From NCBI GenBank assembly GCA_035544895.1, contig DASZZM010000049.1, forward strand, positions 124,001 through 188,000: 64,000 nt of DNA, written 5' to 3'. Below the pieces are notes generated by a model. It did not search any database and was not told where the DNA came from. It worked only from the letters and a program-made list of their open reading frames with translations. A program made the position numbers and the translations under genes. Of the stretch, positions 37,402 through 45,760 are shown one piece after another. The DNA is from JASLEW01 sp035544895 (GTDB taxonomy: Bacteria; Acidobacteriota; Thermoanaerobaculia; Multivoradales; UBA5704). Each line of letters starts with the position of its first letter. Position 1 is the stretch's first letter.

Positions 37402-38304
37402 CTAGTCCTCGTCCTTGCCCTCGGTCAGGTCGCGGTAGGTGCGGAGGTGGCCGAAGGCGGCGGCGCCCTGGCCGAGGGCTTCGTAGATGCCGGCGAGGTT
37501 GAAGTGGGCGTCGGCGAGGGCGGGGTCGGCGGCCAGGGCTCTCTCGTAGGCGGCGGCGGCGGCGGTGAGGTGACCCTGGTCCTGGAGGACGACCCCGAGG
37601 TTGTAGGCGGCCAGCGGGTCGCCGGGGTGGGTGGCCAGGGCCAGGCGGTAGTGCAGCTCGGCCTCGGCGAGGTCGCCTCTTTCGTGGAGCAGGCGGCCGA
37701 GATTGAGGTGGGCGTCGGGCAGGTCGGGATCGTGGACCAGGGCCTCGCGATAGGCCGCGACGGCCTCCGCGGGGGCTTGCGCCTCGAGCTCGACGCCGCG
37801 CTCGTACCAGTCCGCGGCGCTGGCCTGCTCGGGAGCCGGGGCCGGCGACGCCTCGACGGGTCGGCCGCGCCGGGTCCTGTCCAGCTCGACGAGCACGGGG
37901 CGCTTGTGCAGGGCGGCGGCCTCGCGCTCGAGCTCGCCGACCGCGAAGTCGAGCAACGTCTGGCCGGACTCGGGGTTCCAGGCGTCGCCGCCGTCGCGGG
38001 CCACGACGTGGTGGCCGTGGGCGGAGATGCGGACGCCGGTGAGCGGCCGCCCCTGCGGCAGCTGCTCGTGGAGGTTCTTCAAGGCCATGCGGACGCGCCG
38101 GCGGGGGATGCGCGCGGCAAGCAGCGCCTTGGCGGTGCGCAGCAGCACGAGGTCTTGGAAGGTGAAGAGCAGCTCGCCCTGCGGCCCGAGCTGCGGCGAC
38201 ACGAAGCCGGCGCGGGCGTAGGAGCGGATCTGGGCGACGGACAGCCCGAGCAGGGAAGCCACGTCCCGCGTCGAGTAACCGCCGGGAGATGGGGAGCGAT
38301 CCAC
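37402..38304 (-). CDS. MerR-family regulator fused to TPR repeats
   Basis: 300 residues. Residues about 8-70 form a MerR-type winged helix (STRDVASLLGLSVAQIRSYARAGFV, then FQDLVLLRTAKAL). Residues about 165-290 contain three or four TPR units (ADWYERGVELEAQAPAEAVAAYREAL; AHLNLGRLLHERGDLAEAELHYRLAL; AYNLGVVLQDQGH; AHFNLAGIYEALGQ). The metal-binding Cys residues of metal sensors are lacking, so the signal is likely protein or small-molecule. It follows Ku by 30 bases on the same strand, suggesting cotranscription. Combined HTH and TPR regulators of this kind are of unknown target. Confidence 0.85.
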   Translation of the reverse strand: MDRSPSPGGYSTRDVASLLGLSVAQIRSYARAGFVSPQLGPQGELLFTFQDLVLLRTAKALLAARIPRRRVRMALKNLHEQLPQGRPLTGVRISAHGHHVVARDGGDAWNPESGQTLLDFAVGELEREAAALHKRPVLVELDRTRRGRPVEASPAPAPEQASAADWYERGVELEAQAPAEAVAAYREALVHDPDLPDAHLNLGRLLHERGDLAEAELHYRLALATHPGDPLAAYNLGVVLQDQGHLTAAAAAYERALAADPALADAHFNLAGIYEALGQGAAAFGHLRTYRDLTEGKDED

Positions 38305-38334
38305 GCCCTAGAGTTTACTCTGGGCGGACCGGAA

Positions 38335-39339
38335 TCAGCGCTTGACGTCTTTTTTCTTGTCCGCCGAGCGGCCGGCGCGCTCGGCGCGGGCCGCCTTCCG
38401 GGCGGCCGGCGCCCCCGCCGCGGGTTCCTCGAGGCGCACCGACTTGCGCGGCGAGGCCTTGGCGGGCTTGCGGTGGGCGAGCGGCTCGGCCGTGAGCGCG
38501 GCCTTGGAGGGCGCGGCCTGGGCGGTGCGCGCGGCGCGGGTGGGCCTGGCCTTGGCGGGAGTGGCGGCCGTCGAGAGGCTCGCCTTCAGGGCCGCCATGA
38601 GGTCGATGATCTGCGCCTTCGGCGCCTCGGCGGGCACCACCGAGATCTCCTGGCCCTGGATCTTCTTTTCGATCAGGTCCCGGGTCTGTTGCCGGACCTC
38701 GTCCTCGTAGGCTTCCGGCGTGAACTGGTCGCTGGCGATCTGCTCGATGATCTGGACGGCCAGCTTCAGCTCGGGCTCGCGCACCTCGGCCGGGGCGACC
38801 GGCACCTCGGAGAAAGAGCGCAGCTCGTCGTGGTAGCGGAGCTGCTGCATGATCAAGCCGCCCTCGTAGGGCCGCAACAAGACCAGGTAGTCCTTGCCGC
38901 GCGCGGCATAGGAAGCGAGGCCCGCCCGGCCGGTCCGCAGCATGGCCTCGGCGAGCAGGCGATAGGGCCGATCGCCGCCCTTGTCCGGCCCCAGGTAGTA
39001 CGACTTCTCGAAATAGATCGGGTCTACGGCGACGATCGGCACGAACTCGGTGATCTCGATCGTGTTGGTCGCTTCGCGGTTGAGCGCCTTGAGCTCTTCT
39101 TCTGAAAAGAGAACGTACTGGCCTTTCGCGTACTCGTATCCCTTTACCATTTCGTCCCGGCCGACGACCACCTCCTCGGTGGGGCAGATGTATTGCTGCC
39201 GCAGCCGCGTGCCGCACTTGCTATGCAGCATGTTGAGCTGGATTCCGGCGGCGCTTTCGCCGGTAGAATAGAGCTTCACGGGAATGGTGACGAGACCGAA
39301 GGAAACCATGCCGGAGGCGAAGGGTCGGGCGGCGCTCAT
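38335..39339 (-). CDS. ku: Ku protein (non-homologous end joining)
   Basis: 334 residues. The N-terminal core (SGMVSFGLVTIPVKLYS, LNMLHSKCGTRLRQQYICPTEE, VKGYEYAKGQYVLFSEEEL, IEITEFVPIVAVDPIYFEKSYYL) matches bacterial Ku, which rings double-strand ends and recruits LigD. The ~90-residue C-terminal tail is Lys/Ala-rich, as in many Ku proteins, and may bind DNA. It diverges from the ligase gene on the other side of a 201-base spacer. Confidence 0.95.
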   Translation of the reverse strand: MSAARPFASGMVSFGLVTIPVKLYSTGESAAGIQLNMLHSKCGTRLRQQYICPTEEVVVGRDEMVKGYEYAKGQYVLFSEEELKALNREATNTIEITEFVPIVAVDPIYFEKSYYLGPDKGGDRPYRLLAEAMLRTGRAGLASYAARGKDYLVLLRPYEGGLIMQQLRYHDELRSFSEVPVAPAEVREPELKLAVQIIEQIASDQFTPEAYEDEVRQQTRDLIEKKIQGQEISVVPAEAPKAQIIDLMAALKASLSTAATPAKARPTRAARTAQAAPSKAALTAEPLAHRKPAKASPRKSVRLEEPAAGAPAARKAARAERAGRSADKKKDVKR

Positions 39340-39540
39340 TGGCGCAATATACCATCTTCTCGCGCTCGTTGTAAATCGCGCGGAAAGGCCCTGCGCAACA
39401 GGGTGTTTCGCCGCGCGGCGCGCGCCGCGGCCGGCGGCGCGCCGGGCGATATTTGTCTCGGCTTTAGATTACTTTTCCCGTTCACCGATGAGATCGGTGA
39501 GATTGGCGCGATCGGTGCAATCGGCGAAAGGTTCGGCGGG

Positions 39541-40518
39541 GTGAGCGGAGGCCTCGGCGCCGCGGCCGGCGTTTTCGACGCCCGCAAGATCGGGGTAATG
39601 AGAGCGGGCATTCGCGAGCGCCCCTTCAGCCAGGCGGGTTGGCTGTTCGAGCTCAAGTACGACGGGTTCCGCATCGTGGCGGGGCGCGGCCCCGGGGGGA
39701 TCCAGCTCGGCTACCGCAGCGGCCGCGATGCCACGCCGCTGTTCCCCGAGCTGGTGCGGGCGGTGGGGGAGCTGCCTTTCGCCTCGCTGCTGCTCGACGG
39801 CGAGGTGGTGATGGTCGACGGTGCCGGCCGCCCGAGCTTTCAGGACCTGCAGCGGCGCGCGCAGCGGCGGGCCGGCCGGCAGGTCGCGTTTTTTGCTTTC
39901 GACCTGCTCGCCTGCGAGGGTTTCGATCTGCGTCCCCTGCCGCTACGGATGCGCAAGGAGCTGTTGCGCAAGGTCCTCGCGGCGGCCGACCCGGCGGGCC
40001 CGCTGCGCTACGTCGACGACCTCGCGGAGCGGGGCGAGGAGCTCTATGCCGCGGTCCGCCGGATGGGGCTCGAGGGCATCGTCGCCAAGCGCGCCGACTC
40101 GCCCTACCGCGCCGGGCCGTCCACGGACTGGCTCAAGGTGCGCGCCGACCTGGCGGGGGACTTCGCGGTCATCGGCTTCGAGCCGCGCGGACCTTCGGGG
40201 CTGCGCCGGTTGCACCTGGCGGCCCGCCGCGAAGACCGGCTGGCCTACGCCGGCACCGTGGGCACCGGCTGGACCATGCAGGAGGCAAGCGAGCTGCGCG
40301 GCCGTCTCTATGCCATGCCCAGAGTCGCCAGGCCGGCCGCCCCTGGCGTCGCCCGATCGCGCGGATCCGGCGGCGCCGCCGTCTGGCTCGAGCCCGCGCT
40401 GGTCTGCGAGGTGCGCTACAAGCAGTGGACCGACGGCCGCAACCTGCGCCAGCCCGTCTTCCTGCGCCTGCGCGACGACAAGACCATCGAAGAGTGCGAG
40501 CTCCTCCCCGCCGAATAG
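39541..40518 (+). CDS. ligD: ATP-dependent DNA ligase (LigD ligase domain only)
   Basis: 325 residues from GTG 39541; the ATG at 39598 is possible and would start at MRAGIRERPF. The adenylated lysine is in FELKYDGFR, and motifs IIIa-IV are visible (LLLDGEVVMVD, FAFDLLA, LEGIVAKRADS). Motif VI-like WLKVRADLAGDFAVIGF and an OB-fold C-terminus follow. There is no polymerase or phosphoesterase domain, unlike mycobacterial LigD, so other enzymes must fill gaps. Together with Ku it forms a minimal NHEJ pair. Confidence 0.92.
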   Translation: MSGGLGAAAGVFDARKIGVMRAGIRERPFSQAGWLFELKYDGFRIVAGRGPGGIQLGYRSGRDATPLFPELVRAVGELPFASLLLDGEVVMVDGAGRPSFQDLQRRAQRRAGRQVAFFAFDLLACEGFDLRPLPLRMRKELLRKVLAAADPAGPLRYVDDLAERGEELYAAVRRMGLEGIVAKRADSPYRAGPSTDWLKVRADLAGDFAVIGFEPRGPSGLRRLHLAARREDRLAYAGTVGTGWTMQEASELRGRLYAMPRVARPAAPGVARSRGSGGAAVWLEPALVCEVRYKQWTDGRNLRQPVFLRLRDDKTIEECELLPAE

Positions 40519-40608
40519 ACAGACTTCCTTCTCCCGCGTATAAGAGTGGTACGAGAACGTAACGAATAAAGCGAGTCAAAAGATGCCACGCAACGAAAGG
40601 AGCGTGGG

Positions 40609-43515
40609 ATGAAGGTGCGACAGCGGAGTCGATTCTCCCTCTGGGCTGGGCTTCTGGTCCTGCTGATGGAGGTGGTTCTGTCAGTCCCTGCGCGGGCCGG
40701 GTTTAACGGTTGGAGTGCGGTGGGACCCGACGGCGGCATGGTTCAGGCTCTCGCGACCGACCCCTCGAGCTCCGGCACCCTCTACGCGGGAACCAGCACC
40801 GGCCTTGTGTTCAAGACGATCGACGGCGGTAAGAGTTGGAACGCCGGCAGCCCCTTCCCCAGCCCGGTTGGAGAGATCCTGACACTGGCGATCGACTCGA
40901 CCAGCCCCGCCACGCTCTACGCAGGTTGCGGTGCGGGGGGCGTCTTCAAGAGCACCGACGGCGGCACGACCTGGACGGCCATCGACTCCGGCCTCAGCCT
41001 CAATGAGCTCGCCGTCTACGCCCTGGCGATCGACCCGGCTCATACGGCGACGATCTACGCCGGCACGAGCCGGGGCGTGTTCAAGACCACCGACGGTGGC
41101 GCCAATTGGAGCAGCATCAACTCCGGCCCACTCAATCCGACCTTCCCCCGCCCCGCCATCTACGCCCTGACGATCGATCCCGCGCACCCCGGAACGCTCT
41201 ATGCGGGAGGATCCCTGGATACCCGGACCGACCTCTTCAAGACAACCAACGGAGGCTTGAGCTGGACCGCCATCAACCCCGCCAATCTCTCCTCGACCCA
41301 TGCCCTCGCGATCGACCCCACGCACCCTGCCACGCTCTACGCCGCCGGCTTCGGGGGCGTATTCAAGACCGGCGACGGAGGAAGAAGCTGGATCGCCGTC
41401 AACTCCGGCCTGCCCGCCGCTTCTATCGCCGGCTCCCCCTCCTTTCTCGAGGTCCTGGCGATCGATCCCACGAACCCCGCAACTCTGTACGCGGGCACTT
41501 CGAGGCAGGGCCTCTTCAAGACCGTCGACGGCGGTGAGAGCTGGAGCGCCATCGATTCCGGCCTCACCGAGTCCCCCCCATCCATCAACGCCCTGGCGAT
41601 CGACGCTACGAATGCCGCCACGCTCTACGCTGGCACCTCCACCGGCGTCTTCAAGACCACCCGCGGCGGCAAGCACTGGAGCGCCATCAACTCTGGCCTC
41701 ACCGGCACCCCAGTCGAGCGCGTGGTCATTGATCCGGCGAGCCCCGCTACTCTCTACACCTTCAGCGACCTGAGCGGCTTCAAGACGATCGACGGCGGCG
41801 CGAGCTGGAGCGCCTTTGACTCCGGCGTCGGCCAATCCGCCGGCAATACTCTGGCGATCGACCCTACGAATCCCGAGACGCTCTACGCGGGGGGGCGGGG
41901 TGTCGCCAAGAGCGGCGACGGTGGCGCGACCTGGGCCCAGCCCAGCCTCATTCCACCAACCCAATACGGTGGCATCAGGGCCCTGGCGATCGACCCCACG
42001 AAGCCCGCAACGGTCTACGCGGTCGAACAACAGGCCTATCAAAGTGGCTTTGGTATGTTCTCTATTCTTGTCATTGTCCACAGGTCCACCGACGGCGGCA
42101 CGACCTGGACCGCCATCAACTCCCTCCCGGATGCCCTTGATGTTTTCGCCTTGGCGATCGATCCCGCCAACTCCGCGACTCTCTATGCAGGCACCGACAG
42201 AGGCCTTTTGAAGTCCGCCAACGGAGGCGGTAGCTGGACCGCCGTCCTCCCTCACCACCTCATCCGCGCCCTGGCGCTCGATCCCGACAACCCAACCACG
42301 CTCTATGCGGCTACCGAGTCCGGCGTCTTCAAGAGCACCGATGGCGGCGCGAGCTGGACATCGATCAACGCGGGCCTCCCTTCGGGCCCTTTTTCGGCCC
42401 TCGCAATCGATCCCACGAAATCCGCCACGCTCTACGCAAGCACTTTCGTGAGCGGTGTTTTCAAGACCACCGACGGCGGCTCGAGCTGGACCGCGCACAA
42501 CGCCGGCCTTCCCTCCGGCAACAGGATCTCCGGGCTTGCCTTCGCCGCGGCGACGTCCACTCTCTATGCCGCAACCGACCGGGGAGTGTTCGCCTTGACG
42601 GACAGCGGGCCGGGGCCACCGTGCGTCGCCAGCGACACGACCCTGTGCATCGGCGATCGAACCGGGGACGCACGCTGGCAGATCAGGGTGCTGTTCGACG
42701 CCCATGGCGCCTTGTTCGGGGCCGGCCACGCCATCCCGCTCGCCAGCCTGGGCGTCAATCACGGCGGGCTCTTCTGGTTCTTCGGCAGCGACAACCCGGA
42801 GATGCTGATCAAGATCCTCAACGCCTGTAGCTTCAACCGGAGGCACTGGGTCTTCTACGCCGCGGGCACCGACGTCGGGCTCACTACCGTCGTCAAGGAC
42901 ACCGAGACAGGTCGCATCCAGACCTATCTCAACTCCAAGGGCACGGCGGCGCCACCCGTCGAAGACATCGGCGCCTTCGACTGCGAGTCCGGAGCGTTCT
43001 CTGTCGCCACCCCGGCCGGCGCCGCCGCGCCCGGCCTCCTCGACTTCAGCGGTCTCGCACGCGAGCGTAGCGGCGCGGCAAGCGGCGGCACCCGTGTCGC
43101 TCCGGCGGTCCCTGCGCGGGCCGCGGACAGCGGGCCGGGGCCGGCGTGCGTCGCCAGCGACTCGACTCTGTGCATCGACGATCGAGCCGGGGACGCACGC
43201 TGGCAGATCAGTGTGCTTTTCGACGCCCCCGGCACCCTGTCCGGGGCCGGCCACGCCATCCCGCTCGCCAGCCTGGGCGTCACCCGCGGCGGGCTCTTCT
43301 GGTTCTTCGGCAGCGACAACCCGGAGATGCTGGTCAAGGTCATCGACGGCTGCTCGCTGAACGGCAAGCGGTGGGTGTTCTTCTCGGCCGGGACCAACGT
43401 CGGATTTACGGTCACGGTGACGGACACCCGAACCGGGTTCTCGGCGACCTACACCAACCCCGACGGCACCGCCGCCGCGCCGGTGCAGGACACCTCGGCA
43501 TTGCCCTGCGGCTGA
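40609..43515 (+). CDS. secreted BNR/sialidase-like beta-propeller protein with two C-terminal domains
   Basis: 968 residues with a signal peptide ending VPARA. From about residue 40 to 660 there are over a dozen ~45-residue repeats of the pattern LAIDPxxPATLYAGTxxGVFKTTDGGxxWxAI, a BNR/YCF48-type propeller with Asp-box (S/T-x-D-G-G-x-x-W) turns. Two near-identical C-terminal domains follow, each starting CVASDxTLCI, which resemble the pair in the metalloprotease at 13308. The repeats within the gene also match at DNA level. Lineage-specific extracellular propellers of this sort are thought to bind surfaces or ligands; no enzymatic residues are seen. Confidence 0.85.
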   Translation: MKVRQRSRFSLWAGLLVLLMEVVLSVPARAGFNGWSAVGPDGGMVQALATDPSSSGTLYAGTSTGLVFKTIDGGKSWNAGSPFPSPVGEILTLAIDSTSPATLYAGCGAGGVFKSTDGGTTWTAIDSGLSLNELAVYALAIDPAHTATIYAGTSRGVFKTTDGGANWSSINSGPLNPTFPRPAIYALTIDPAHPGTLYAGGSLDTRTDLFKTTNGGLSWTAINPANLSSTHALAIDPTHPATLYAAGFGGVFKTGDGGRSWIAVNSGLPAASIAGSPSFLEVLAIDPTNPATLYAGTSRQGLFKTVDGGESWSAIDSGLTESPPSINALAIDATNAATLYAGTSTGVFKTTRGGKHWSAINSGLTGTPVERVVIDPASPATLYTFSDLSGFKTIDGGASWSAFDSGVGQSAGNTLAIDPTNPETLYAGGRGVAKSGDGGATWAQPSLIPPTQYGGIRALAIDPTKPATVYAVEQQAYQSGFGMFSILVIVHRSTDGGTTWTAINSLPDALDVFALAIDPANSATLYAGTDRGLLKSANGGGSWTAVLPHHLIRALALDPDNPTTLYAATESGVFKSTDGGASWTSINAGLPSGPFSALAIDPTKSATLYASTFVSGVFKTTDGGSSWTAHNAGLPSGNRISGLAFAAATSTLYAATDRGVFALTDSGPGPPCVASDTTLCIGDRTGDARWQIRVLFDAHGALFGAGHAIPLASLGVNHGGLFWFFGSDNPEMLIKILNACSFNRRHWVFYAAGTDVGLTTVVKDTETGRIQTYLNSKGTAAPPVEDIGAFDCESGAFSVATPAGAAAPGLLDFSGLARERSGAASGGTRVAPAVPARAADSGPGPACVASDSTLCIDDRAGDARWQISVLFDAPGTLSGAGHAIPLASLGVTRGGLFWFFGSDNPEMLVKVIDGCSLNGKRWVFFSAGTNVGFTVTVTDTRTGFSATYTNPDGTAAAPVQDTSALPCG

Positions 43516-43570
43516 GGGTCGCCGGATCAGAGTCTCGTGCAGTGCTGCGCGGGGTTTTCAGCAGCGGGGG

Positions 43571-43954
43571 CTAGGCGCCGTGCCTGGCCAGCTGGAAGAG
43601 CTGCGCGAAGGAGGCGCGTCCGGCGGGCCGGCTTTGGGCGCGGTCCCTGACTGCCGTCTTGGCGGCCTGGAGCGCGCGGTTGGCAGCGGCCCGCCACTCT
43701 TCGACGGTCATCGTCGGAGCGAGATCGGCGGCGCCGGCGGTGAAGCTCGCACGGAACGCGCCGAGGCCCGGAGACCGCTGCTGGGTGGCCGCAAACTCCT
43801 CGCGCAGGCCATCGACCAGACGCGTGGCCGCGTTCCGCCTTCCACCGCCGAGCAGCACGGCAAACCTCGCGCGCTCGTAGCGGCTCGCGCTGTCGCCGGG
43901 TTGCAGGTGATCTCGGGCCTTGGTCGGCGGCCGAGCCTGCGCGATAGAGACAGC
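43571..43954 (-). pseudogene. truncated, degenerate GGDEF domain remnant
   Basis: The frame has no start and is cut by a TAG at 43955-43957. It reads QPGDSASRYERARFAVLLGG, then FRASFTAGAADLAP and ANRALQAAKTAVRD, which aligns to the second half of GGDEF domains (GDxxARYGGDEFAVLL, AD-x-ALYxAK). The GGDEF motif itself is ERARF, so the active site is lost and the N-terminal half is missing. It is a decayed fragment or a degenerate sensor domain. Confidence 0.6.
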
Positions 43955-44050
43955 CTAAGCGCCAGCGGGAGCCCTCCCTAAAGGCGGTCTCCGCGACCTC
44001 GAGTCAGCGCATCCTCGGCAGCCTGTAGGACTCGACCTGACGAACTCCCC

Positions 44051-44884
44051 TCAGCAGTCCGGGCCGGGCGAAAACCACAGGGTCAGGCGGCCCTTGTCGT
44101 CTTTCAGCTCCACCCAGCCGATCGAGGCGCGCTGGTCGTTGAGGCCCTTGAGGACCGCGACCTCGAAGTAGTTGCCCTTGCGTTGCAGCGGCACGAGGTC
44201 GCCGTCGAGGTAGCCCGGCTTGCCCGGCAGGTCGGTGAGGACCTGGAAGTTTGCGTCCTTCTCGGGCTTCTCGAACAGCTTGCGCTGGTGCGCGCCGGTC
44301 AGGTAGAAGGCGTCGAGCTGATGACAGCGGTAGCTCCCGCCGTCGCCGAAATCCACCAGATCGACGCTGTTGGGAAAGTCGCCTTCGGGAGTGCGGCGGA
44401 GCCACTCCGTGCGCTGACCGCTCGGGTCGAGCGCCATGCGCAGGTAGTCGCCCTTGCGCTCGACCACCGGGAAGCGGCGCACCACCGCGCGGCTGCGCAC
44501 GACGATCGGGTCGGTGCCGACCACGTAAGCGCTGATCGGCCGCGTGCCGCGCAGCAGGAGCTTACCCGAGGGGTTGAAGTGATTGTTGCCGTCCTGGGCG
44601 TAGATGACCGGCGCCTCCTCGTCGTTATCGGCATTGACTCCAACCGACACCGTCGCGATTCCGATCGTCGTCCGCAGCAGGTAGTCCGCGATCTCGCGCG
44701 CCTGCACCAGGTAGCGCTCCAGCGTCGGGTCGCTCGCCACCCGCGCCCCCGCGGGCGGCGCGGCCGCCTGCCCCCCGGCGTTGTCGGGCGCTCGCTGGGC
44801 GGGCGCCCCCTGGGCGAGCGCCGCCGAGGCCGGCCGCAAGCCCAGCAGGCAAAGGGTCAGACCGGCGGCGGAGGCGAACCGCAT
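44051..44884 (-). CDS. hypothetical exported protein
   Basis: 277 residues with a signal peptide (RFASAAGLTLCLLGLRPASA). An Ala/Pro-rich linker is followed by a helix region (ASDPTLERYLVQAREIADYLLRTT) and beta-rich C-terminal half; the final part (GDLVPLQRKGNYFEVAVLKGLND) resembles an SH3-like fold, which is only a visual impression. One Cys pair (near 190 and the C terminus) may form a disulfide. Function unknown. It diverges from the glycosyltransferase gene. Confidence 0.65.
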   Translation of the reverse strand: MRFASAAGLTLCLLGLRPASAALAQGAPAQRAPDNAGGQAAAPPAGARVASDPTLERYLVQAREIADYLLRTTIGIATVSVGVNADNDEEAPVIYAQDGNNHFNPSGKLLLRGTRPISAYVVGTDPIVVRSRAVVRRFPVVERKGDYLRMALDPSGQRTEWLRRTPEGDFPNSVDLVDFGDGGSYRCHQLDAFYLTGAHQRKLFEKPEKDANFQVLTDLPGKPGYLDGDLVPLQRKGNYFEVAVLKGLNDQRASIGWVELKDDKGRLTLWFSPGPDC

Positions 44885-45026
44885 GCCTCATTCTGCGCCA
44901 GCCCGCACCCCGGGGTAAAGCGCGGCGGGGAAGTGGCCGCCGGGGCCGGGCCTCGCCGCGACCGCCCGGGCGCCGCCCGGGCGGCATTTGCTACGATGAT
45001 GATCTGATCTCGAATGGCGAGACGCC

Positions 45027-45731
45027 ATGGACTTCTCCAAGAAGCTGAGCGTCATCACTCCCGTCTCGCGCCCCGAGCTCTTGCCCATGGCCGCCCAGTC
45101 GGTTCCGAGCCAGGCGGAGTGGATCCTGGTGACCGACGGGCCCCTGGAGATTCCCGGCGGACTGCGGCCTCATATCCTGGTCGAGGGTCCGGCGACGAGG
45201 CAATGGGGCGACGTGCAGAGGCAAATTGGCCTGGAGGCGGCAACCCGCTCCTTCGTCTACTTCCTGGACGACGACAATCTGATGTTGCCTGCTCTTGCCG
45301 ACCTGGTGATTCCCTACCTGGAGAACGGAAAGCACGCTGGCGCCGTCTTTGGCCTCCTGGCTCATCTTTCAGAGACATATCTATGGCCATCTCCCGCAAA
45401 GATAAGAGCTGGACGTGTGGATACCGCCATGTTTCTCGGCCGGACCGAAGAGATTATGAGCTTGCGCTTCGATGAGCCCATCTCTGGACGTGGCTGGCCG
45501 AACCTTCATGGCCGGCGCTACGCGGATTTCATCTTCTTGGAGGCCTTCGAAGATCGTTTCGGATTGTCTCGTCTACCCGCGATCTACGGCTTCCACAACG
45601 GCATCGATCTTCTCCGCACGCTCGAGCCCGGCTTGTATTCGAATCTCGAAGACCACAAGTTGACTCGCGGCGCCCTGGCCAGGGTATTGAACGATTATCT
45701 GATCGATGCGGGCGTCCCGCCTTGGTGGTGA
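45027..45731 (+). CDS. GT2-like glycosyltransferase, low GC
   Basis: 234 residues. The start (LSVITPVSRPELLPMAAQSV) fits a GT-A nucleotide-sugar fold, with the acidic DxD-type cluster in FVYFLDDDNLMLPAL near 80. The acceptor half has VDTAMFLGRTEEIMS and a terminal W-rich helix. It is shorter than many GT2 enzymes but looks complete. G+C is lower than in its neighbours: a hand count of the 60-base block starting 45361 gives 29 G+C. It may be recently acquired. The sugar and acceptor are unknown. Confidence 0.7.
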   Translation: MDFSKKLSVITPVSRPELLPMAAQSVPSQAEWILVTDGPLEIPGGLRPHILVEGPATRQWGDVQRQIGLEAATRSFVYFLDDDNLMLPALADLVIPYLENGKHAGAVFGLLAHLSETYLWPSPAKIRAGRVDTAMFLGRTEEIMSLRFDEPISGRGWPNLHGRRYADFIFLEAFEDRFGLSRLPAIYGFHNGIDLLRTLEPGLYSNLEDHKLTRGALARVLNDYLIDAGVPPWW

Positions 45732-45760
45732 GGAGCCCTGCCGGGTAGAATCGCGCCCCG

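Noticed and set aside
43580..43981. Plus-strand 133-codon frame
   Set aside because: The opposite strand aligns to GGDEF, while this frame has no motif.
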